DNA of 11,389 nt, from the NCBI GenBank assembly GCA_937893735.1, contig CALBGD010000438.1:1-11389 (forward strand). The letters run 5' to 3'. Of this stretch, positions 6,044 to 11,389 are shown piece after piece. Positions within the stretch are counted from its first letter, which is position 1. Every line of letters starts with the position of its first letter. The notes under the pieces are model-generated. The model was given only the letters and a program-made list of their open reading frames with translations. It made no database searches and had not been told where the DNA came from. The position numbers and the translations under genes are program-made. The stretch comes from an uncultured Clostridia bacterium. GTDB lineage: Bacteria; Bacillota; Clostridia; Oscillospirales; Ruminococcaceae.

Positions 6044-7246
6044 ATGAATAATATCAGAAGTATACTTTTAGTGATATCAATGTTATTTCTTGCCGGCTGT
6101 GCAGCATCATGGAACAGCATAGGCAATACCGCAAACTCCCCGGCTTCATCTGAACAGGAATATCAAGAAGAAACTGTCCAGGAATGCGCCGCGACAACTG
6201 AAGAACATAGCAAAACTCAACAGACCGGCGATAATGTTTTTGTTAAAACAAAGAGCAGTGATAAGTACAGTGTTTCCTTGTCATTTACTGTGTTTGACAA
6301 TTCCGGTGACACAATGATAATTTCACCTGCCGAGCTTGAAATTATTCTTAAAAGCACCGGAGATATCATTACTCCCGATTCGGATTTGTTACTTGGCGTC
6401 GCACAGCCAAATGACGAATTGGTTATAGACGGCTCGCCGCAACTTGATATTCTGGAGTTTTCTGATTGGAATATTGCAGCAGTCAGAGTGCCGAGTCAAA
6501 ACAATGGTGAAAAATTGCACGAAACATCATTTTATTATTTCAATGACAGCATTGTTCAGCTCCTTGGCAATAACCTGTTCAAACCCATGCTACCTGCCGG
6601 CAGCATTATTGAAGCAGATACTGAAAATAACTGCTTTTCATTTGTGGACTCTGAAGGTAATAGTGAGCGATACACCGTTGTATACGATGATTATTACGAA
6701 GCATATTATCTGCGTTTAGCGGATTATTCGGCAGAAACCTTCAAAGAGGAGTACAGCACACACAATGGTGAGCTTAACTTTTCGTATACTGTATATAAAT
6801 ACAGCGAAAACAAGCAAAAAATATCCGCACATAACTTTGTTGAATACACTGACTCTCAGGGGAAAAAACATTCCTGCGAAGTGCTGAGTCCTGTCTATCA
6901 GCCTGCCATGAGCTTTGACGGTCTTGCCGAAATTGAAGCACCAATAGAATTTGAAGTGTTAGATTTTGCAGAATGGGGTATTGCAGCAGTCAGAGTACCG
7001 AAGACAAACTCTCTTTCCGGGCTTAAATCTCACGTTGTATCTCTTTTTTATTTTGATAATACGACACTTCAGATGTTAGGAGATGGATATTTTTATCCCG
7101 AAATTCCTGCTGACAGCAGAATAGGAGTTGATACTGACAATAATTGTTTCTCAATCACAGATATAGAAGGTAATACAAAAAAGTACACAACTCTCTGCGA
7201 CCCTGATGATGAGCGACATTTTATACTCCATTGCATAGACGGATAA
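6044..7246 (+). CDS. lipoprotein with two tandem related modules
   Basis: A 400-residue lipoprotein. The signal peptide ends in the lipobox FLAGC, with Cys19 as the lipidation site; a Ser/Glu/Thr-rich linker follows to about residue 60. The body contains a duplicated module: residues about 130-215 (LDILEFSDWNIAAVRVP, then YYFNDSIVQLLG, NNCFSFVDSEGN) and about 303-387 (FEVLDFAEWGIAAVRVP, then FYFDNTTLQMLG, NNCFSITDIEGN). It should sit on the outer face of the membrane; function unknown. ATG 6044 lies 13 bases after AGGAGG (6025-6030), longer than usual, but an upstream TTG start at 6008 would spoil the lipoprotein signal. It overlaps nothing and closes the exported-protein run. No clear terminator follows. 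Confidence 0.75.
   Translation: MNNIRSILLVISMLFLAGCAASWNSIGNTANSPASSEQEYQEETVQECAATTEEHSKTQQTGDNVFVKTKSSDKYSVSLSFTVFDNSGDTMIISPAELEIILKSTGDIITPDSDLLLGVAQPNDELVIDGSPQLDILEFSDWNIAAVRVPSQNNGEKLHETSFYYFNDSIVQLLGNNLFKPMLPAGSIIEADTENNCFSFVDSEGNSERYTVVYDDYYEAYYLRLADYSAETFKEEYSTHNGELNFSYTVYKYSENKQKISAHNFVEYTDSQGKKHSCEVLSPVYQPAMSFDGLAEIEAPIEFEVLDFAEWGIAAVRVPKTNSLSGLKSHVVSLFYFDNTTLQMLGDGYFYPEIPADSRIGVDTDNNCFSITDIEGNTKKYTTLCDPDDERHFILHCIDG
6431..7204 (+). repeat. diverged tandem duplication inside the lipoprotein gene
   Basis: Protein-level repeat units lie at about 6431-6688 and 6950-7204. They share WxIAAVRVP, an FYF-containing strand, LG followed by F-x-P-x-[IL]-P-A, D-T-[ED]-N-N-C-F-S, and EGN followed by Y-T. 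The spacer of about 85 residues may belong to the repeating unit as well. Confidence 0.75.
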
Positions 7247-7423
7247 TTTAGAAGACCTTTTGCAAATGAGTTAGGTTGGTCAATTATCAATAAATGTTGT
7301 TGAGAGATTACTATAAATAATATATACACTATTAATGCTATCCGTGAAGACTAGGTACAGATGTAAAAACCTAATATTCTAACACATTAGTCTCCAATAA
7401 CGATATCTGGATTATCATCGATT

Positions 7424-7452
7424 TTGACAACGGTAGGCGTGTATTACATAAT
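7424..7452 (+). promoter_or_regulatory. sigma-A-type promoter in the gene-free stretch
   Basis: TTGACA (7424-7429), a 17-base spacer, then CATAAT (7447-7452), which is five of six to the -10 consensus. Transcription would start near 7459, just before the first arm of the nested hairpins. It could drive a structured RNA or read into the helicase fragment. Confidence 0.5.
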
Positions 7453-7460
7453 TTCCATGT

Positions 7461-7549
7461 CATAGGGAAAGGTAACTGAATATAGCAATCCCGCCGTTTA
7501 TGCATCTGCGGCGGGGTTACTGTTTGTCGAAATATCGGTTGTCCCTATG
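7461..7549 (+). ncRNA. candidate structured RNA or leader, family unknown
   Basis: An outer pair CATAGGGA (7461-7468) / TCCCTATG (7542-7549) encloses GTAAC (7472-7476) / GTTAC (7516-7520), which encloses CCCGCCG (7490-7496) / CGGCGGG (7509-7515). All three pairings are perfect and nest without conflict. The outer 5' arm begins two bases after the start expected from the promoter at 7424. There is no T-run directly after it, so a small RNA would need a different 3' end. It does not match a riboswitch class I could name with confidence. Confidence 0.35.
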
Positions 7550-7558
7550 TTCCGTTGA

Positions 7559-8506
7559 GTAAGTTCAACAGACATTGAGCAGAGGAACGGCCGCGGAATA
7601 CGCCAGGGCAATGAAAATTCCGAGGTCTACATCGGGTACTACTCCACAAAAGGTACCTTTGATAATTACCGCTGGCAGATACTCGAGAAGAAACAGCAGA
7701 TAATCTCGCAGATAATGTCCGGCAAGCCAGCCGCGCGAACCTGCGAGGATATTGACGACACCGCGCTGACGTTTGCTGAAATGAAAGCCGCAACGACCGG
7801 CAATCCTCTGATAGCCGAGAAAATGACGGTGGACAACGAGGTGAACCGTCTGAAATTGCTGCAGGCGAATTATTATCAGCAACAGCGCTCTTTTGAATAT
7901 GATATCAGCAAGCGATATCCGGATTTGATTTCCCGAAAAGAAAAAATGATCGAGTGGACGAAAAAGGATATCGAGCTGATTTCCGCAGCGCCGCCGATAA
8001 CGGAAGACAACTTCCGCATGACGCTTGGCGGCAGGACTTATGTTGAGCGTTCCAAAGCCGGCGACGAGCTGGCGGCGCTGGTGACAAAATACATGATGTC
8101 CGACGATTATCAGGAGTACAAATCGAGGGCAGTCGGCGAGCTGAACGATTTCAAAATCGTGCTGATGCACCGGGGTGCTCTGGTGTCGTTGTCGCTAAAG
8201 GCAAACGGGCATTACACCTGCGATTACTCAATGAGCGGGCTTGGCGGCGTGACCAGATTGTGCAATCTGTACGAGCGCATTCCGGAGCAGATCCATGGGC
8301 TTAACGCTGAGCTGGAGCAGGCGAAAAAACAGCTTGCAAACGCAAAGGAACAGTACGGCAAGCCGTTCCAGTATGAGGAACAGCTCCGCGCCGGTCTGGA
8401 ACGCCAGGCTCAAATAAACGCTGAACTGGAGGTTGCCGACAAACCGCATGATGAAGCGGTCATAGGCGATTGTTCCGATGACGAAAACGAAGAAATGGAG
8501 ATGTGA
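7559..8506 (+). pseudogene. 5'-truncated SNF2-type helicase of a conjugative element
   Basis: The open frame of 315 codons has no plausible start; the first in-frame ATG (7715) has no ribosome binding site. It begins in the middle of helicase motif VI: DIEQRNGRGIRQGNENSEVY (7571-7630). It continues YSTKGTFDNYRWQILEKKQQ, then SCED-type ARTCEDIDDTALTFAEMKA and GNPLIAEKM. This order is typical of the C-terminus of the very large SNF2 helicase / N6-adenine methylase proteins (often above 2000 residues) of Firmicutes integrative conjugative elements. Residues further on form a likely coiled coil (GLNAELEQAKKQLANAKEQY), and the tail is acidic (DDENEEMEM). The methylase and most of the helicase are missing, so enzyme activity is not expected. 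The next gene starts 2 bases after its stop. Codon use is GC-richer than in the secreted-protein island. Confidence 0.8.
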
Positions 8507-8508
8507 TT

Positions 8509-9720
8509 ATGAGCATTGAATTCTGCATAAAACAGCATGGTGAGAACCACTGCTATTCCAACGGCACTATTGACTTGAAGTCATTTCTTACAACACTGTA
8601 TTCCAATGAGAACCCTTACGATGCACTCATGAGCCTCGATAGAAACAATCAGCTCAGCGATGATAATTATACTCGTGTTAAGCGGAATGGCTTAGTTACA
8701 TACGATATCGACTTTGACAGGGATATAATAACACGTCATGAAAAAGGTAATCGGTTCAAGTTGAACGAGATGAGCAAAATCCCTCTTGGCGCGGCGTATT
8801 CGCTGTTAAGATTTCAAGGTAAAGAATATTATCCAAAGACTATTTCTGAATTCAACGAGTATAATGATATGCTCGCACTATTCGGAAACGCCGATCCTGA
8901 AATAAAGGAACGCGGTTTTATCACGATTAGCAACAGTGAGTATTTTGAAGAGCAGCTTAATTACCTGAAAAGTACCAGAGGCTATGATTATATCCGGTTC
9001 GCAAAAGTGAACGGCATACATTACCTTGCTTTTGACCAGCGTGGCTATGATAATATCCTGGCTTATCTGCTGCAAAGGCTGAGTACAATGCATGAGGAAG
9101 CCGACCGCTTCGAAGCCGAGATGAACAATGCATTTGGCATAACCACAAACGAACGCAAGGTAAACGACGCATTCAAGGTTCTTTCTTCCATCAGGATAAA
9201 TGATAATCTTGAAATCGTCATGGGCAGACGAACAACGCAGTATGGAACAGTCTATGCAACATGGGGATGCTCCGGCGGCGACAACTACTACTGGGGACAT
9301 TACGATTTACGCACAGAGCAAGAGGCCAATCTTGATATGTGTGAACGGGCTGCAGAGAAATTCCGTGGAATGACCGCTGAGATCGACACGCTGCGCGAAA
9401 ACTCATGTGTTAACTTTTCGGTAGTCAGCGTCAATGGCGATGTATATTTCTCCGGCAATCATATAATGGATATAAATATCAGAGATGATCCCGGCTTTCT
9501 GGAATTAGTCGAAGATTCGAATCAGGATATATTCCGGATTTCAGTTGACTACTATTGCTGGGGAGATAAGTCGTGCGAAGCCAGTCCTGCTACTCCCGAA
9601 CAGCTTAAAGCAATATACGACAACTGGGACGAAATAAACAAAGCTACTTTGATCGGATCCAACAGCTTCTCCGTTGATATCAATGAGGATGAGGAAGAAG
9701 ATAGCTGCGAGTTTGAATAA
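8509..9720 (+). CDS. conjugative-element protein of unknown function
   Basis: A 403-residue soluble protein with no signal peptide or membrane helix; I do not recognise its family. Visible features are a polar N-terminal half (residues 1-160), an aromatic segment (TVYATWGCSGGDNYYWGHYD, around 250-270), a second beta-like section (NFSVVSVNGDVYFSGNHIMD, about 305-325), and an acidic C-terminus INEDEEEDSCEFE. ATG 8509 has GGAG (8497-8500) 8 bases upstream; in-frame GTG 8503 is too close to it. The start lies 2 bases beyond the stop of the helicase fragment, so the pair was probably one operon of the element. The shared style of acidic tail with its neighbours suggests a common partner or transport route. 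Confidence 0.75.
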   Translation: MSIEFCIKQHGENHCYSNGTIDLKSFLTTLYSNENPYDALMSLDRNNQLSDDNYTRVKRNGLVTYDIDFDRDIITRHEKGNRFKLNEMSKIPLGAAYSLLRFQGKEYYPKTISEFNEYNDMLALFGNADPEIKERGFITISNSEYFEEQLNYLKSTRGYDYIRFAKVNGIHYLAFDQRGYDNILAYLLQRLSTMHEEADRFEAEMNNAFGITTNERKVNDAFKVLSSIRINDNLEIVMGRRTTQYGTVYATWGCSGGDNYYWGHYDLRTEQEANLDMCERAAEKFRGMTAEIDTLRENSCVNFSVVSVNGDVYFSGNHIMDINIRDDPGFLELVEDSNQDIFRISVDYYCWGDKSCEASPATPEQLKAIYDNWDEINKATLIGSNSFSVDINEDEEEDSCEFE

Positions 9721-9727
9721 TTTTTTT

Positions 9728-9750
9728 GCGGTTCGATTTTATCGAGCCGC
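9728..9750. other. hairpin after the unknown element gene
   Basis: GCGGTTCGAT (9728-9737) pairs with ATCGAGCCGC (9741-9750) through one G-T wobble around a 3-base loop. A run of seven Ts lies before the stem, not after it, so it is not a standard terminator in either direction; it may protect the 3' end of the mRNA. Confidence 0.5.
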
Positions 9751-9795
9751 ATATATGTAGACTGAAAGATAACTACTTGATGTCTGCTCCACAGG

Positions 9796-9812
9796 TGCCT
9801 CACCGTGAGGCA
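9796..9812. promoter_or_regulatory. perfect palindrome upstream of the toxin-antitoxin promoter
   Basis: TGCCTCA-CCG-TGAGGCA is a 7-base inverted repeat with a 3-base centre, ending 22 bases before the -35 box at 9835. It could be an operator, for example for autoregulation of the gene pair downstream, or a stem left at the end of the upstream transcript. Confidence 0.4.
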
Positions 9813-9834
9813 GTAATTTGTTCCTGAATTGACC

Positions 9835-9863
9835 TTGACAAATGACATTATTCGAAGTAAAAT
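9835..9863 (+). promoter_or_regulatory. sigma-A-type promoter of the candidate toxin-antitoxin pair
   Basis: TTGACA (9835-9840), a 17-base spacer and TAAAAT (9858-9863, five of six). The expected start near 9870 leaves a leader of about 30 bases before ATG 9901. It is one of the two best promoters in the window. Confidence 0.75.
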
Positions 9864-9900
9864 ATAGATAGTACATCACTTAACGCAAGGAGGACAACCA

Positions 9901-10203
9901 ATGTTAACCGACAATCCGTATGATTCCTCAAGAAATAATCTGCCCCTTATGCGGTATCAGATTACCCAGACACATGAAGTCCTGAAGGAGTTTGTATCGC
10001 ATATTAGCGGTTTCGTTACAAGGAACTATGTGTACACGGATAAGGAAATTCCCGAAAAAATAAAAAGGCTGGAGGACGAAGCACAGGAAATCAAGAGAAG
10101 CTTCTCGCTTTCAGACACCCGTGAGATACTGAACAAACACGAAGCACGACTTGTTGAAATCGACAGTATCATAAAGGACGCTACACCGCTGCCGCACAGA
10201 TAA
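9901..10203 (+). CDS. small helical protein, candidate antitoxin of the zeta-type kinase
   Basis: A 100-residue, charged, mostly helical protein; the C-terminal half (IPEKIKRLEDEAQEIKRSFS and TREILNKHEARLVEIDSII) looks like two coiled-coil helices. AAGGAGG (9887-9893) lies 7 bases before ATG 9901 and a strong promoter precedes it. It directly precedes a zeta-toxin-type kinase, the position and size of epsilon antitoxins (about 90 residues, three-helix bundle) in epsilon/zeta modules. I see no clear sequence match to epsilon or PezA, and there is no HTH, so the antitoxin role is inferred from position and size. It could instead be an unrelated element gene. A terminator-like hairpin separates the two. 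Confidence 0.7.
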   Translation: MLTDNPYDSSRNNLPLMRYQITQTHEVLKEFVSHISGFVTRNYVYTDKEIPEKIKRLEDEAQEIKRSFSLSDTREILNKHEARLVEIDSIIKDATPLPHR

Positions 10204-10224
10204 CACTGCTCATAAGAATAGTAC

Positions 10225-10260
10225 AGGGACAAGTGAAATTCATTTGTCCTTTTCTTTTTC
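10225..10260 (+). terminator. intrinsic terminator or attenuator between candidate antitoxin and toxin
   Basis: AGGGACAAGTG (10225-10235) pairs with CATTTGTCCTT (10241-10251) over 11 pairs, two of them G-T, around the loop AAATT. The tail TTTTCTTTTTC follows at 10250-10260. The toxin ribosome binding site (GGAGGA, 10261-10266) begins directly after the T-rich tail. I see no promoter between this hairpin and the toxin, so toxin mRNA would come only from read-through. Confidence 0.8.
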
Positions 10261-10269
10261 GGAGGATTT

Positions 10270-11214
10270 ATGAAAGATTATTCAGAATATTCTGTTGAGG
10301 ACTTTAACAGGGCTTTTATAAGATTTTATGAAGCTCTCACATACGGAAAGCAGCCGGTCAAATCACCGACTGCTTTTTTATTAGGAGGTCAGGGTGGATC
10401 CGGAAAATCATCAATACATGAGTACCTGTCCTCTGAAATCGGTAATATCGTTTCGATTGACGGCGACCTGTTCCGCCGCGAACACCCTAACTATGAAATG
10501 ATCCAGAAGATTTACGGGAAAGACGCTGCAAACATCACCCAGTCCTTTGCGAACAACATTACAAATGCAATGATTGAAAAGCTCAGCGATGAAGGATACA
10601 ACCTTGTGATTGAGGGAACCTGCCGCCGCGCTGATGTTCCACTGAAAACCTGCGGCGATCTCAAAGAAAAGGGATACCGTGTGGAGCTGGCGATAATGTG
10701 CGCCGATAAGGAAGAAGCATGGCAGAGTACGCTCGAACGTGCTGAGAAAATGCGGGAGCTGGGGCTTACTCCTAGAGAAGTACCGAAAGAAAAATATCAG
10801 GAAACGATAATTGCTCTCCCCGGCAACGTGTCTATTTTGTACCAGTCCGGTGCATTCGATGATATAACGCTCTATAATCGTCAGCTTGAGGAATTATACA
10901 AATTCAGCCGGACACCTGAGCATGATCCGGCTGATATTTTTTACCATTGTCTGCACAGCAGATCTGATGAACTTTATCGTCCACGCAGCGGCAATCCTAT
11001 GGCTGTTCTGCTTTATGCAAACAGCCTGGACGAAGCCAGGGCTTATCTTGAGCACAACTTCTATGAACTTACGGAGGGCAAGCAGCTTGATGAAGGCTTC
11101 TTCCAGTTCAGCTGCTCGTCTGCCGGACGTCCGCTTCCGGATATAGATGTGTATGATGTTTCTGCTCCGGAAAACGAAGAGGACGAGGAAGAGGAACCGG
11201 AATGCGAAATGTAA
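10270..11214 (+). CDS. zeta-toxin-type P-loop kinase with acidic C-terminal extension
   Basis: A 314-residue protein whose first 215 residues follow the zeta/PezT toxin fold. Visible are the Walker A loop LLGGQGGSGKSS (Lys46), VSIDGDLFRREHPN (Asp64/Asp66), LVIEGTCRRADVP (Glu115, Thr117), TLERAEKM (Arg157), LTPREVPK (Arg169) and ALPGN-x(n)-LYNR. These correspond to the nucleotide-binding and catalytic residues of pSM19035 zeta, which phosphorylates UDP-N-acetylglucosamine and so poisons cell-wall synthesis. All look intact, so it may be active. The extra 95 residues end in ENEEDEEEEPECEM, an acidic tail like those of the two element proteins upstream. GGAGGA (10261-10266) precedes ATG 10270. 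Expression must pass the hairpin at 10225-10260. It could alternatively act as a non-toxic kinase of the element. Confidence 0.88.
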   Translation: MKDYSEYSVEDFNRAFIRFYEALTYGKQPVKSPTAFLLGGQGGSGKSSIHEYLSSEIGNIVSIDGDLFRREHPNYEMIQKIYGKDAANITQSFANNITNAMIEKLSDEGYNLVIEGTCRRADVPLKTCGDLKEKGYRVELAIMCADKEEAWQSTLERAEKMRELGLTPREVPKEKYQETIIALPGNVSILYQSGAFDDITLYNRQLEELYKFSRTPEHDPADIFYHCLHSRSDELYRPRSGNPMAVLLYANSLDEARAYLEHNFYELTEGKQLDEGFFQFSCSSAGRPLPDIDVYDVSAPENEEDEEEEPECEM

Positions 11215-11222
11215 CAAGCAAA

Positions 11223-11389
11223 TTAAGTAAATATTACGCACGTTTCCTTTCCAGCATTTACAAAGCGCTTTCTGATTATTTTGACAGTTTCATCATCGCT
11301 TTTCGGAACTATGGTTTGATAGTCTGGCAAAATCTTTATAGCTTCTTTTCCATCGACTTTTGATATTGTGTATCCTGAGAGGCAATAGT
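11223..11389 (-). CDS. 3' end of an unrecognised minus-strand gene (partial)
   Basis: Read from the window edge, the minus strand is open for 54 codons to a TAA at 11225-11223. It encodes GYTISKVDGKEAIKILPDYQ, then TIVPKSDDETVKIIRKRFVN and AGKETCVIFT. The composition is balanced and soluble-looking, unlike the aromatic-rich reading of the opposite strand. The start lies outside the window. It converges on the zeta-type kinase gene with only 8 bases between the stops and no terminator visible. Family unknown; with 54 codons a chance open frame cannot be excluded. Confidence 0.5.
   Translation of the reverse strand, partial: YCLSGYTISKVDGKEAIKILPDYQTIVPKSDDETVKIIRKRFVNAGKETCVIFT

Larger units (their letters stand above)
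7247..7558. other. gene-free stretch between the lipoprotein and the truncated helicase
   Basis: I see no credible coding frame in these 310 bases. They hold a promoter-like element (7424-7452) and a set of inverted repeats (7461-7549), listed separately. A weaker set of short inverted repeats lies at 7348-7393 (AGACTA/TAGTCT enclosing TAGGT/ACCTA). Confidence 0.6.

Noticed and set aside
7461..7549. c-di-GMP type I (GEMM) riboswitch
   Set aside because: There are passing likenesses (CATAGGGAAA, GCGGGGTTAC), but the conserved GEMM core and tetraloop/receptor segments are not in order, and no intact gene follows.
7424..7620. Group II intron or insertion-sequence end at the helicase breakpoint
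   Set aside because: No domain V-like hairpin, no intron boundary motif, no transposase frame and no target-site duplication could be seen.
7565..8170. Long 201-codon open frame on the minus strand
   Set aside because: It lies fully opposite the helicase fragment, whose + strand reading has clear family motifs; this one is a GC-rich shadow.
9721..9750. Rho-independent terminator after the unknown element gene
   Set aside because: The T-run is on the 5' side of the stem and no T-run follows it on either strand, so it is listed only as a hairpin.
1..11389. CRISPR array, tRNA or rRNA genes
   Set aside because: No regularly spaced repeats and no cloverleaf or rRNA signature were seen on either strand by eye.

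Overview
The window looks like accessory DNA from a low-GC Firmicute, probably a gut clostridium of the Ruminococcus/Oscillospiraceae type. The grounds are AT-rich intergenic DNA, AGGAGG-type ribosome binding sites, a Clostridia-style ECF sigma/anti-sigma pair, many small secreted proteins, and pieces of a large Firmicutes conjugative element. This placement rests on gene style and not on a marker gene. No rRNA, tRNA, CRISPR array or transposase was seen.

Left part (1-2200): a Cro/C1-type (XRE) regulator closed by a hairpin, then a strong sigma-A-type promoter (872-900) driving an ECF-type sigma factor. The sigma gene overlaps by a few bases a membrane-spanning anti-sigma protein with a DUF4367-like outer part. 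An 8-bp inverted repeat brackets the -35 box of this promoter and is a candidate operator.

Middle part (2200-7250): a run of exported or membrane proteins, all on the + strand and each with its own ribosome binding site. In order: two small secreted beta-rich proteins, a terminator, a four-helix membrane protein, a 3' fragment of a paralogue of the first small protein, a secreted papain-fold (C39/C10-like) cysteine protease with a pro-region, a membrane-anchored small protein, a frameshifted small secreted pseudogene, and a lipoprotein made of two related modules. The obvious reading is a surface/secreted island under the upstream sigma/anti-sigma pair, but that regulatory link is inferred from position only. 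Duplication, gene conversion and decay show that the island is turning over.

Right part (7250-11389): about 310 bases without a gene hold a good promoter followed by nested inverted repeats. Directly after them a SNF2-type helicase gene of conjugative-element type begins in the middle of its motif VI, so the element is broken here. Then come an unrecognised 403-residue protein, a strong promoter, a 100-residue protein (candidate antitoxin), an intrinsic terminator-like hairpin and a zeta-toxin-type kinase with all visible catalytic residues. The helicase fragment, the unknown protein and the kinase all end in similar acidic tails. A partial minus-strand gene converges on the kinase at the window edge.
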